A stretch of DNA of 64,000 nucleotides, from NCBI RefSeq assembly GCF_026810505.1, contig NZ_CP101750.1, positions 3,811,254-3,875,253 on the forward strand. The letters run 5' to 3'. Numbering within the stretch: position 1 is the stretch's first letter; the number at the start of each line of letters is the position of its first letter. The position numbers were made by a program, and so were the translations under genes. Shown here one piece after another: positions 41,493 through 50,403 of the stretch. The stretch comes from Streptomyces sp. Je 1-369 (lineage in GTDB: Bacteria > Actinomycetota > Actinomycetes > Streptomycetales > Streptomycetaceae). Under the pieces are notes generated by a model that saw only the letters and a list, made by a program, of their open reading frames with translations, had not been told where the DNA came from and did not search any database.

Positions 41493-41528
41493 TGACGTAC
41501 CGAATGACGTACCGACTGACGTACCGAA
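41493..41528. repeat. Three tandem 12-bp repeats upstream of the NTPase operon
   Basis: TGACGTACCGAA, TGACGTACCGAC and TGACGTACCGAA follow each other without spacers, 54-90 bp upstream of the NTPase start in the region divergent from the FG-GAP gene. A fourth, partial TGA follows. Confidence 0.7.
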
Positions 41529-41675
41529 TGAGACAGCGCGAGGCCGATATCCGGTGAACGGGAACCGAGTTCGGACATAAGTGCGTGTGCACCACAGAAG
41601 TCACTGCGGTGTACAACCTTCCCCGCAGATCGATCGTCTTCTTGCACGAACACACAAATTCCCACAGGAGGAACA

Positions 41676-43067
41676 GTGCGCCGCAGTCTCATCGCCGCCG
41701 TGGCAGTCGCCTCGCTCACGGCCCCGCTCGCCCTGGCCACCGCAGGTTCGGCGGCGGCCGCACCCACCCCGCCGAAGGCGCCCATCACCGACTTCAACCA
41801 CGACGGGTACGCCGACCTCGCCATATCGGCCCCGGGCAAGTACGACAGCAGCGTGCCCGGCAGCGTCTCGATCGTGTACGGCTCGGCGAACGGCCCCGAC
41901 AAGGCGCACGCCGTCAACATCAACCGCGACACGGCCGGCGTACCCGGCACCGCCGCGGACGGCTTCGGCGGCCAGACGGCCGCCGCCGACCTCGACGGGG
42001 ACGGCTACACCGACCTCGCCGTCGGCGCGGTCATCCTCTGGGGCTCCGCCCAGGGCCTCAGCGGCCAGGGCAGCGTCGAGCTGCCCTCGTACGGCGGGCT
42101 CGTCACCGCCGGCGACTTCAACGGCGACGGCAAGCGGGACCTGGTCACGGCCGAGTACCCGGAGCCCGAGGACCCGATGGAGAACGACGACGAGGGCATG
42201 ACCATCTCGTACGGCCCGTTCCAGCGGGACGGCAAGGCCGCGAGCACCCAGCAGATCGCCACCAGCCAGACCTTCGGCCCCGGCGACTTCGTCGCGGGCG
42301 ACGTGACCGGCGACGGCGCCGACGACATCGTCACCAGCCACGGCTTCGAGGAGATGGCCCACAAGAGCCAGCTGTGGAAGGGCGGCAAGGACGGGGTGGC
42401 CACCACCTCGCAGAAGCTCGCGCCCTCCCTCGGCGGCGCGGTCGCGGACGTCGACGGTGACGGCTACGGCGACTTCGTCACCCGCGACATCGGCACCAGC
42501 TTCGAGGACATGCCGTACCAGAAGGGCACCGTCCTCGTCCGCTACGGCTCGGCGTCCGGTCTCTCGGACCGCTCCACGAAGATCACCCAGGACACTGCGG
42601 GCGTCCCCGGCGCCGGTGAGGACGGCGACGAGTTCGGCTCCGCCATCAGCGCGGGCGACGTGAACGGCGACGGCTTCGCCGACGTGGCCGTCGGCGTCCC
42701 GGGCGAGGACATCGAGACGACCGCCGACGCGGGCAGCGTCGTCATCCTCAAGGGCTCCCGCACCGGCCTGACCGGCACGGGCGCGCAGGCCTTCGACCAG
42801 TCGAAGCCCGGCATCCCCGGCGCCTCCGAGAAGGGCGACAAGTTCGGCGGCGTCGTCCTGCTCTCGGACACCAACAAGGACGGCAAGGCCGACCTGACGG
42901 TGGGCGCGCCCGACGAGGACGGCACGCACGCCGACACCGGCGCCGTCTGGCACCTGCGCGGCTCCGCGAGCGGCCTCACCACGACCGGCGTCGACTCGTT
43001 CGGCCCGGCCGCGGTCGGCGCCCCGGACAAGGCGGGCGCGAACTTCGGCGCGGTCCTGGCGCGCTGA
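41676..43067 (+). CDS. Secreted FG-GAP/VCBS-repeat (integrin-like beta-propeller) protein
   Basis: A 463-residue exported protein. The signal peptide (RRSLIAAVAVASLTAPLALA) ends near residue 30. Seven calcium-binding DxDxDG-type loops follow (DFNHDGYADL, DLDGDGYTDL, DFNGDGKRDL, DVTGDGADDI, DVDGDGYGDF, DVNGDGFADV, DTNKDGKADL), each followed by a blade, giving a complete seven-bladed propeller. No catalytic domain is fused, so a binding or structural role outside the cell is likely. GTG start with GGAGGAACA. Confidence 0.85.
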   Translation: MRRSLIAAVAVASLTAPLALATAGSAAAAPTPPKAPITDFNHDGYADLAISAPGKYDSSVPGSVSIVYGSANGPDKAHAVNINRDTAGVPGTAADGFGGQTAAADLDGDGYTDLAVGAVILWGSAQGLSGQGSVELPSYGGLVTAGDFNGDGKRDLVTAEYPEPEDPMENDDEGMTISYGPFQRDGKAASTQQIATSQTFGPGDFVAGDVTGDGADDIVTSHGFEEMAHKSQLWKGGKDGVATTSQKLAPSLGGAVADVDGDGYGDFVTRDIGTSFEDMPYQKGTVLVRYGSASGLSDRSTKITQDTAGVPGAGEDGDEFGSAISAGDVNGDGFADVAVGVPGEDIETTADAGSVVILKGSRTGLTGTGAQAFDQSKPGIPGASEKGDKFGGVVLLSDTNKDGKADLTVGAPDEDGTHADTGAVWHLRGSASGLTTTGVDSFGPAAVGAPDKAGANFGAVLAR

Positions 43068-43090
43068 CGCACGGATCCACCTCATGACAT

Positions 43091-43116
43091 CGGCACCCGG
43101 CGGCGGCCGGGTGCCG
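43091..43116. terminator. 10-bp hairpin between convergent genes
   Basis: CGGCACCCGG and CCGGGTGCCG enclose CGGCGG, placed between the stop codons of the FG-GAP gene and the fbiC gene. Probably bidirectional. Confidence 0.7.
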
Positions 43117-43135
43117 ACGTCGTTCCTGCCCCGGC

Positions 43136-45745
43136 TCAGTCCACCAGCGGCAGCAGCTCCGGCAGATGCCCGTCCGATGCCGCGGCCGCCCGCCGCCGCT
43201 CCTCGGGCACCTCGCCGTACAGCGTCGTACGCGGCTTCGCGGGCCGTCCCGCGGCCTCCGCGATCGCGACGAGGTCCTCGACGGACCGGTACGAGCCGTA
43301 ACTGGAGCCCGCCATCCGGGAGATGGTCTCCTCCATCAGCGTCCCGCCCAGGTCGTTCGCGCCGGACCTGAGCATCTCGGCGGCGCCCTCCTGTCCCAGC
43401 TTCACCCAGCTCGTCTGGATGTTGGGGATGTGCGGGTGGAGCAGCACGCGCGCCATCGCCGTGACCGCCCGGTTGTCGCGGGTGGTCGGGCCGGGCCGGG
43501 CGATGCCGGCCAGGTAGACGGGTGCGTTGGTGTGGATGAACGGCAGCGTCACGAACTCCGTGAAGCCGCCGACGTTTTTGGCCGACGCGGACTGCTGGAC
43601 GGCGGCCAGCGTGCGGAAGTGGCCGAGCCAGTGCCGCGGCTGGTCCACGTGCCCGTACATCATCGTCGAGCTCGACCGGATGCCGAGCTCGTGCGCGGTC
43701 GTGACGACCTCGATCCAGGTGGCCGTCGGCAGCTTGCCCTTGGTGAGGATCCAGCGCACCTCGTCGTCGAGGATCTCGGCGGCCGTCCCCGGGATGGAGT
43801 CGAGCCCCGCCTCCTTGGCGGCGGTGAGCCACTCGCGGATGGAGAGGCCGGTCCGCGTCGCGCCGTTGACGACCTCCATCGGTGAGAACGCGTGCACGTG
43901 CATGCCCGGCACCCGCTCCTTCACCGCACGCGCGATGTCGAAGTAGGCGGTGCCCGGCAGGTCGGGGTGGATGCCGCCCTGCATGCACACCTCGACGGCG
44001 CCGACGTCCCAGGCCTGCGCGGCCCGGTCGGCGACCTGGTCCAGGGAGAGGGTATAGGCGTCCGCGTCGGTCCTGCGCTGCGCGAAGGCGCAGAAGCGGC
44101 AGCCGGTGTAGCAGACGTTGGTGAAGTTGATGTTGCGCGTGACGATGTACGTGACGTCGTCGCCGTTGACCGTCTTGCGGATGTCGTCCGCGACCGAGCA
44201 GAGCGCGTCGAGCGCGGGCCCGTCGGCGTGCAGCAGGGCGAGTGCCTCGTCGTCGGTGAGCTTCGTCGGGTCGTCGGCGGCCTGCTTGAGGGCGGCGCGT
44301 ACGTCGCCGTCGATGCGGGACGGCACCATGCCGGGCGCCGCCTGTTCGCGCAGGGCCTCCCAGTCGCCGTACACCTCGTCGAAGTCGTCGCGCCGGTCCG
44401 AGGTGCGCCCGGTGGTGTCGATGGTGGCGTGCAGGTCGGTGCGGCCCGAGGAGGCCACGTACCCCTCGTCGGGCTCCTGCCAGGGGTGGCCCTCGACCAC
44501 CGCGTCGGGCCGGGCGAGGCCGGTCTCCGGGTCGGCGAGGGCCCGCACGTGCGGCAGGAGGCGCGGGTCGAGCCACGGCTCGCCCCGCCGCACGAACTCC
44601 GGATAGACGCAGAGCCGTTCGGCGAGCCGGAACCCGGCGGCCGCCGACCGCTCGGCGAGCTCCTCCACCTGCGGCCACGGCTTCTCGGGGTTGACGTGGT
44701 CGATGGTGACCGGCGAGACGCCGCCCCAGTCGTCGATGCCCGCCCCGATGAGCCGCTCGTACTCGCCCGCGATGAGGTTCGGCGGCGCCTGGATGTTCCC
44801 CGAGGGGCCCATGATGTGCCGGGCGACGGCGATCGTGGCGACCAGGTCGTCGATCTCCGCGTCGGGCATGCCGCGCATCGCCGTGTCCGGCTTGGCGCGG
44901 AAGTTCTGGATGATCAGCTCCTGGACGCCGTGGTACGAGCGCGCCACGCGCCGCAGCGCGAACAGCGAGTCGGCCCGCTCCTCGTACGTCTCGCCGATCC
45001 CGATCAGCAGCCCGCTGGTGAACGGCACGGACGACCGGCCCGCGTCCTCCAGGACCCGCAGCCGGACGGCGGGCTCCTTGTCGGGCGAGCCGTAGTGCGG
45101 CTGCCCCGGCTCGCTCCACAGCCGCTCCGACGTCGTCTCCAGCATCATGCCCATGCTGGGCGCGACCGGCTTGAGCCGCTGGAAGTCCGTCCACGTCATG
45201 ACGCCGGGGTTGAGGTGCGGCAGGAGGCCCGTCTCCTCCAGGATGCGGATCGAGATGGCACGGACGTACGCGATGGTGTCGTCGTACCCCTCCGCCTCCA
45301 GCCACTCGCGCGCCTCGGGCCAGCGGTCCTCCGGCTTGTCGCCGAGGGTGATCAGGGCTTCCTTGCAGCCCATCGCCGCGCCGCGCCGCGCGATGTCGAG
45401 GACCTCGTCCGGGGACATGAACATGCCGTGGCCGTCCCTGCGGAGCCTGCCGGGCACGGTGGCGAAGGTGCAGTAGTGGCACTTGTCACGGCAGAGCCGG
45501 GTGAGCGGGATGAACACGCTCTTCGAGTACGTGATGACGCCGGGGCGGCCCGCCGCATCGAGGCCCGCGTCGCGCACCCGGGCCGCGGACGCGGTGAGGT
45601 CGCCGAGGTCCTCGCCGCGCGCCTGGAGCAGGACCGCGGCCTCGCTCACGTCGAGCGCGACGCCGTCCCTGGCCCTCCTGAGCGCGCGGCGCATGGCATT
45701 GGCGGTGGGTCGTCCGGCCTCCGGGGGCCGCGCGCTGTTGGTCAT
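43136..45745 (-). CDS. fbiC: Bifunctional F0 synthase (CofG/CofH fusion)
   Basis: An 869-residue fusion of two radical-SAM enzymes that together make F0, the deazaflavin part of cofactor F420, from tyrosine and a pyrimidine intermediate. The N-terminal CofG half has the iron-sulfur motif [10 protein letters not shown] near residue 85; the C-terminal CofH half has [10 protein letters not shown] near 543. Length and order match actinobacterial FbiC. The ATG at 45745 is chosen because GGAGAC lies next to it. It lies near two F420-type LLM genes. Among the genes here, this is one of the surest assignments. Confidence 0.97.
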   Translation of the reverse strand: MTNSARPPEAGRPTANAMRRALRRARDGVALDVSEAAVLLQARGEDLGDLTASAARVRDAGLDAAGRPGVITYSKSVFIPLTRLCRDKCHYCTFATVPGRLRRDGHGMFMSPDEVLDIARRGAAMGCKEALITLGDKPEDRWPEAREWLEAEGYDDTIAYVRAISIRILEETGLLPHLNPGVMTWTDFQRLKPVAPSMGMMLETTSERLWSEPGQPHYGSPDKEPAVRLRVLEDAGRSSVPFTSGLLIGIGETYEERADSLFALRRVARSYHGVQELIIQNFRAKPDTAMRGMPDAEIDDLVATIAVARHIMGPSGNIQAPPNLIAGEYERLIGAGIDDWGGVSPVTIDHVNPEKPWPQVEELAERSAAAGFRLAERLCVYPEFVRRGEPWLDPRLLPHVRALADPETGLARPDAVVEGHPWQEPDEGYVASSGRTDLHATIDTTGRTSDRRDDFDEVYGDWEALREQAAPGMVPSRIDGDVRAALKQAADDPTKLTDDEALALLHADGPALDALCSVADDIRKTVNGDDVTYIVTRNINFTNVCYTGCRFCAFAQRRTDADAYTLSLDQVADRAAQAWDVGAVEVCMQGGIHPDLPGTAYFDIARAVKERVPGMHVHAFSPMEVVNGATRTGLSIREWLTAAKEAGLDSIPGTAAEILDDEVRWILTKGKLPTATWIEVVTTAHELGIRSSSTMMYGHVDQPRHWLGHFRTLAAVQQSASAKNVGGFTEFVTLPFIHTNAPVYLAGIARPGPTTRDNRAVTAMARVLLHPHIPNIQTSWVKLGQEGAAEMLRSGANDLGGTLMEETISRMAGSSYGSYRSVEDLVAIAEAAGRPAKPRTTLYGEVPEERRRAAAASDGHLPELLPLVD

Positions 45746-45815
45746 GTCTCCGAGCATACGAGCGAGAACACCTGCCTCTTGCAGATACTTCCACCTGGGC
45801 AAAGGCGGGGAACTG

Positions 45816-46679
45816 TCATGACGTCACGTACCGCCCGAGCCCGTCGAGCGCCGCGCACACCTCCGTCTCCCCGCCGGGCGGCAGCTGCACGATCACCTCG
45901 TCCACGCCCAGCTCCCCGTAGTACGCGAACTTGCCCGGAACCGGCGCCACGGCCGTCACCGCCACATACAGGTCCTCCGCCCCGCGCCCCGCGTCCGCCC
46001 ACGCCGACCTGAGCACGGGCAGCGCCTCGCGCAGCCCGCTGCCGCCGACGGGCATCCAGCCGTCCGCGTACTCCGCGACGTGCGCGAAGAGCCCCGGCCC
46101 CGCCGCGCCGCCGATGAGGGCTCGCGGCCCGAACAGCGGCCCCTTCGCGAGCCGTTCGCGGGGTGCCCGCGCGGGCTTCGGATGGACCTCGCTCGCCCGT
46201 ACGCCGCCGAACTCCCCCTCGTACGCCTTCGGCATGTCCGCCCACAGCGCCCGCATGACCGCCATCCGCTCCCGTACGACCGCCCGGCGCCGCGGCCACG
46301 GGACGCCGTGGTCCTCGGCCTCCTCCCGGTTCCAGCCGTAGCCGATGCCGAGGGTGACGCGGCCGCCGGAGAGGTGGTCGAGGGTCGCGATCTGCTTCGC
46401 CAGGTCGATGGGGTCGTGCTGGGCGACCAGGGCGATGTTCGTGCCGAGGGCGATGCGTTCGGTGACGGCGGCGGCCTGGGCGAGGGCGATGAACGGGCTG
46501 AGCATGCGGGCGCACTCGGGCGGCAGGTCGCCGCCCGGGTAGGGGGTTTCGCGGGGCACCGGGATGTGGGTGTGCTCGGGGAGGTAGAGCCCGGCGAAGC
46601 CGCGCCGCTCCAGTTCCTGGGCCAGGCGTACCGGAGTGATCGTCTCGTCGGTCATGTAGAGCGTCGCGGAGATGCGCAC
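45816..46679 (-). CDS. LLM-class F420-dependent oxidoreductase
   Basis: A 287-residue TIM-barrel enzyme of the luciferase-like family. Family landmarks are [14 protein letters not shown] near residue 29, then [20 protein letters not shown] (about 95-115), the signature of F420-using members. [12 protein letters not shown] follows in the second half. It transfers hydride from F420H2 to an unknown substrate. GGAGGAAAC stands directly before the GTG. It lies 70 bp upstream of the fbiC start on the same strand, so co-transcription with the cofactor gene is plausible. Confidence 0.85.
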   Translation of the reverse strand: MRISATLYMTDETITPVRLAQELERRGFAGLYLPEHTHIPVPRETPYPGGDLPPECARMLSPFIALAQAAAVTERIALGTNIALVAQHDPIDLAKQIATLDHLSGGRVTLGIGYGWNREEAEDHGVPWPRRRAVVRERMAVMRALWADMPKAYEGEFGGVRASEVHPKPARAPRERLAKGPLFGPRALIGGAAGPGLFAHVAEYADGWMPVGGSGLREALPVLRSAWADAGRGAEDLYVAVTAVAPVPGKFAYYGELGVDEVIVQLPPGGETEVCAALDGLGRYVTS

Positions 46680-46791
46680 GTTTCCTCCGAGCGTGTCCGG
46701 GAGTTCCGGGAGTGTCGGTCGGTCCGGGCCCCTCTTCCTATCCCTGTAAACCCGGTTGGTCCATGCCCGTGCGCTCATTAACCTGACGCCG

Positions 46792-47217
46792 GTGAACAGA
46801 CGGAAGCAGAAGAAGCTCACCCACCGCCTGGTCTGGGCGGCGGCGGTCGGCGACACGCGCACGGTCCGTACCGTGCTCCGGTCCGGGGTCGACCCCGAGC
46901 TGCCCGAGGCCCACGGCACCACCGCGCTGTACGCCGCGTCGGTGCACGGCGCCGCCTCCACGGTGCGGGCCCTCCTGCGCGCCGGGGCGCTGCCGGACAC
47001 GGAGAGCCGCGACGTCACCGAGGGCACGCCGCTGTGCGCGGCCGCCGCCTGGGGCCACGTCGGCACGGTCCGCGAGCTCCTCGCCCACGGCGCCGACCCG
47101 AACCTCCGCGAGGACTTCGGCACGGGCCGAACGCCGCTGCGGTGGGCGCGCGACGGAGCGGGCGGCCCGCACCCGGAGACGGAGGCGGCGCTGCTCGCGG
47201 CGGGGGCGGTCGAGTAA
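46792..47217 (+). CDS. Small ankyrin-repeat protein
   Basis: A 141-residue protein made almost entirely of ankyrin repeats (LVWAAAVGDTRTVRTVLRSG, TTALYAASVHGAASTVRALL, TPLCAAAAWGHVGTVRELLA and a final part-repeat). Such modules only bind other proteins, and the partner is unknown. I set the start at the GTG at 46792, after which residues NRRKQKKL form a basic head; there is no obvious ribosome-binding site. It is divergent from the LLM gene. Confidence 0.8.
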   Translation: MNRRKQKKLTHRLVWAAAVGDTRTVRTVLRSGVDPELPEAHGTTALYAASVHGAASTVRALLRAGALPDTESRDVTEGTPLCAAAAWGHVGTVRELLAHGADPNLREDFGTGRTPLRWARDGAGGPHPETEAALLAAGAVE

Positions 47218-47327
47218 CCGGGCGTAAAACTGTTGACCGCCTTCCCTTGCCGCCCAGTTCACGGCTCAATACCAGGGTTGCACGCACCACCCATGTCACC
47301 GTCGACACGACCCTGGGGAGCCGCAGC

Positions 47328-48869
47328 ATGTGTGAGGACGTACACCACCCGATCGGCCCGAACCGGCGCGGACTGTTCGTGACGGGCGCCGCCGCCGCGA
47401 TTACGTTGGGCACCGTGAGCTTCGCAAGCGGCGCCGAGCGGCGCGCCCCCGCGCGGAACGGGAAGCCGGGGAGCACGGAGACGAGAACGGTGCGCGGAAC
47501 ACTGCCCACCGGGTCCCCGGACTTCGTCTACCTGCCCGTCGAAGTCCCCTACGGCGTAAGCGAGTTCCGCGCCTCCTACACCTACGAGAAGCCCACCGTG
47601 CCGCCCGGCACCCAGGGCAACGCCCTCGACATCGGCGTCTTCGACGAGCGCGGCACGGAGCTCGGCGGCAAGGGCTTCCGCGGCTGGTCCGGCGGCGCCC
47701 GCACCGAGTTCTTCATCCGCGCCGACGCGGCGACGCCCGGCTACATCCCGGGCCGCGTCCGCGAGGGCACCTGGTACATCGCCCTCGGCCCGTACACGGT
47801 CGCCCCCGAGGGTCTCCCCTACGAGGTGACGATCACCCTCACCTACGGGGCACCCGGCAAGACCCCGAAGCCTTCCTACCCGCCCGAGCGCGCCAAGGGC
47901 CGCGGCCGCGCCTGGTACCGCGGCGACTGCCACCTGCACTCCGTCCACTCCGACGGCAGGCGCACCCCCGCCGAGATCGCGGCGCTCGCCCGTGCGGCGG
48001 GCCTCGACTTCATCAACAGCTCGGAGCACAACACGCACTCCGCGCACCCGCACTGGGCGGACCTGGCGGGCGACGACCTCCTCATCATGCTCGGCGAGGA
48101 GGTGACGACCCGCAACGGCCACGTCGTCGCCCTCGGCGTGGACCCCGGCACGTTCGTCGACTGGCGCTACCGCGCACGCGACAACCGCTTCGGGAAGTAC
48201 GCGCGGAAGGTCAGGGACGCGGGCGGCCTCGTCGTCCCCGCCCACCCGCACGCCACCTGCGTCGGCTGCAACTGGAAGTTCGGCTTCGGCGACGCGGACG
48301 TCATCGAGGCGTGGAACGGCGCGTACACGCCGGACGACGAGATCGCCCTCGCCGACTGGGACAGCCGGCTCGTCGCCTCCGTGCGCGGCGGCCGCCCCTG
48401 GATCCCGGCCATGGGCAACAGCGACGCGCACCGCGACCCCGACCGCATCGGTGGCCCGCAGACCGTCGTCCTCGCCGACGACCTGACCCGCGAGGCCATC
48501 CAGGACGGCATCCGCCGCGGCCGCTCCTACATCGCCGAGTCCAAGGCCGTGGAGCTCACGTTCTCGGCGGCGGGCGGCAAGGGCGGGCACGCGGGCATCG
48601 GCGGCCGTCTCGACGTCGACCGCGACGCCCCTGTCACGGTCCGCCTCGACGTCAAGGGCGCCCCGGGCTGCACGGCCCGCTTCGTCACCGACCAGGGCGT
48701 CCTGCACACGGGCCCCGCGCTGCCGGAGTCGGGCGCGGGGACGTTGGAGTGGCGCACGACGGCGTCGTACGCCGCCTACGTACGGGCGGAGGTGCGCCAC
48801 CCGCCCGTGACGCCCGGCCTGCCGGGCCCGCTGACGGCGTTCACGAACCCGATCTTCCTGGGCCGGTAA
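47328..48869 (+). CDS. CehA/McbA-family metallohydrolase (PHP domain), Tat-exported
   Basis: A 513-residue secreted hydrolase. The N-terminus NRRGLFVTGAAAAITLG is a twin-arginine signal with two arginines in the motif. Residues 45-190 are a beta-sandwich, and the PHP phosphoesterase domain starts near residue 200 with DCHLHSVHSDG, then SSEHNTHS, VPAHPHAT and GNSDAH, which supply the metal-binding histidines and aspartates. CehA (carbaryl hydrolase) and McbA are in this family, but the natural substrate here is unknown. GGGGAG precedes the ATG. Confidence 0.85.
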   Translation: MCEDVHHPIGPNRRGLFVTGAAAAITLGTVSFASGAERRAPARNGKPGSTETRTVRGTLPTGSPDFVYLPVEVPYGVSEFRASYTYEKPTVPPGTQGNALDIGVFDERGTELGGKGFRGWSGGARTEFFIRADAATPGYIPGRVREGTWYIALGPYTVAPEGLPYEVTITLTYGAPGKTPKPSYPPERAKGRGRAWYRGDCHLHSVHSDGRRTPAEIAALARAAGLDFINSSEHNTHSAHPHWADLAGDDLLIMLGEEVTTRNGHVVALGVDPGTFVDWRYRARDNRFGKYARKVRDAGGLVVPAHPHATCVGCNWKFGFGDADVIEAWNGAYTPDDEIALADWDSRLVASVRGGRPWIPAMGNSDAHRDPDRIGGPQTVVLADDLTREAIQDGIRRGRSYIAESKAVELTFSAAGGKGGHAGIGGRLDVDRDAPVTVRLDVKGAPGCTARFVTDQGVLHTGPALPESGAGTLEWRTTASYAAYVRAEVRHPPVTPGLPGPLTAFTNPIFLGR

Positions 48870-48888
48870 CGGCCTCCTCCGCCCCGGC

Positions 48889-48924
48889 CCGGGGTGAGGA
48901 GGGCCCCCGCCTTCCTCACCCCGG
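48889..48924. terminator. 12-bp hairpin between convergent genes
   Basis: CCGGGGTGAGGA and TCCTCACCCCGG enclose a 12-nt loop in the short region between the PHP-hydrolase gene and the ALDH gene; the distal arm overlaps the ALDH stop codon. Probably bidirectional. Confidence 0.6.
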
Positions 48925-50403
48925 CCATACAAGGGACTGGAGTTCGCTGTACGCGTGCAGGGCGTACGAGCCGACGTCCCGGCCCACCCCGCTCTTCTTG
49001 AAGCCGCCGAACGGCGCCTCCATGTTCCGGGCGACCGTGTTGACGCCGACGCCGCCCGCCCGCAGCCGCCGGGCCACGCGGAAGGCGCGGGCGACGTCGC
49101 CCGACCACACGTAGTCGATGAGGCCGTATTCGCTGTCGGCGGCGAGGGCGATCGCCGTCTCCTCGGCGTCCTCGGGCCCGTCCGCGTCGAAGGGCACCAC
49201 GACGACCACAGGCCCGAAGATCTCCTCGCGGACCACGCGCATGTCGTGCGTGCAGTCGGCGAGCAGGGTCGGCGCGACGTAGAAACCCTTGTCGAACGCG
49301 GGCGGTCGCTCACCGCCCGCGACGACCCGCGCGCCCTCCTTCCGCCCGTCCTCGACGTACGCCTCGATGCGGTCGCGGTGGGCGGCGGAGATCACGGGCC
49401 CGACGACGGTGCCGGGCGCGGCCGGATCCCCCACCTTCAAGTACCCGATATAGGCGGCGAGTCGGTCGACCAGCTCCTCATAGACCCCCCGCTGGACGAT
49501 GACGCGGGTCGGCGCCGTACAGATCTGCCCGCTGTAGAAGGAGAACGTCGTGCCGATGCCCGCCACCGCGGCGTCCAGGTCGGCGTCGTCCAGGACGATC
49601 GCCGCACCCTTCCCGCCCAGCTCCATCAGCTGCCGCTTCATGTCGCGGCCGCACACCTCGCCGATGCGCTGCCCGACGGCCGTGGAGCCGGTGAAGCTCA
49701 CCATGTCCACGTCGGGGGAGGCGACGGCCGCCTCGCCCACCGCGGAGTCCGTGCCGGAGACGACGTTCACGACACCGGGCGGCACACCCGCCTCCTCCAG
49801 GGCGGCCGCCATCCCGTACACCGACAGCGGGTCCTGCGGCGCGGGCTTCACGACGACGGTGTTGCCCATGGCGAGGGCGGGCGCGACCTTGCCCGCGGGG
49901 TTGGCCCAGGGGTTGTTGTACGAGGTGATGCAGGTGACGACGCCCACGGGCCTGCGCACGGCGACCGCCCCCACGACACCGGCCTTCCCCATGGGCCCGG
50001 CTTCATGGATCTGCGGCGGCAGCGCGGCCTCGACCGGCTCCAGCGCCCCCTTGGCGTACCGCTCGAACCGCGCCACGGCCACCGCCACCTGCATGCCGCG
50101 GGCCGTCGCGGTCGTGGCGCCGCTCTCGGCCCGCGCGAGCTCGGCGTGCGCCGCGAAGTCGCGCCGCAGGACGGCGGCGGCACGGGACAGGATCCCGGCA
50201 CGCTCCTCCGGCGTCGTGCGCGACCAGCCCGCGAAGGCCTCGCGGGCCGCCGAGGCGGCGGCGCGGACCTGCTCGCCGCTCGCCTCGGGCGCGAGCCCGA
50301 CGACGCCTTCGGTGGCCGGGTCGACGACTTCATAGTGCCCACCGTCGGGCTCGACCCATTCACCCCCGATGAACAGCCGCCGCCGGGTGTCGTCGCTGCT
50401 CAC
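48916..50403 (-). CDS. Aldehyde dehydrogenase
   Basis: A 495-residue NAD(P)-dependent aldehyde dehydrogenase of normal length. The catalytic cysteine lies in FYSGQICTAP and the general-base glutamate in MELGGKGAAIV; SFTGSTAVGQRI holds the nucleotide-binding segment, and EAPFGGFKKSGVGRD is the C-terminal signature. It oxidises an unidentified aldehyde to the acid. The GTG start overlaps the stop of the amidohydrolase gene by 4 bp, so the two are translationally coupled. No operator of the TGACGNNNCGTCA type lies directly upstream of this pair. Confidence 0.9.
   Translation of the reverse strand: MSSDDTRRRLFIGGEWVEPDGGHYEVVDPATEGVVGLAPEASGEQVRAAASAAREAFAGWSRTTPEERAGILSRAAAVLRRDFAAHAELARAESGATTATARGMQVAVAVARFERYAKGALEPVEAALPPQIHEAGPMGKAGVVGAVAVRRPVGVVTCITSYNNPWANPAGKVAPALAMGNTVVVKPAPQDPLSVYGMAAALEEAGVPPGVVNVVSGTDSAVGEAAVASPDVDMVSFTGSTAVGQRIGEVCGRDMKRQLMELGGKGAAIVLDDADLDAAVAGIGTTFSFYSGQICTAPTRVIVQRGVYEELVDRLAAYIGYLKVGDPAAPGTVVGPVISAAHRDRIEAYVEDGRKEGARVVAGGERPPAFDKGFYVAPTLLADCTHDMRVVREEIFGPVVVVVPFDADGPEDAEETAIALAADSEYGLIDYVWSGDVARAFRVARRLRAGGVGVNTVARNMEAPFGGFKKSGVGRDVGSYALHAYSELQSLVWPG

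Noticed and set aside
41601..45482. A 1293-codon minus-strand frame over the FG-GAP and fbiC genes
   Set aside because: It is the complement of the FG-GAP gene in one half and a shifted frame of fbiC in the other. No domain is encoded, and the propeller gene and FbiC are unmistakable.
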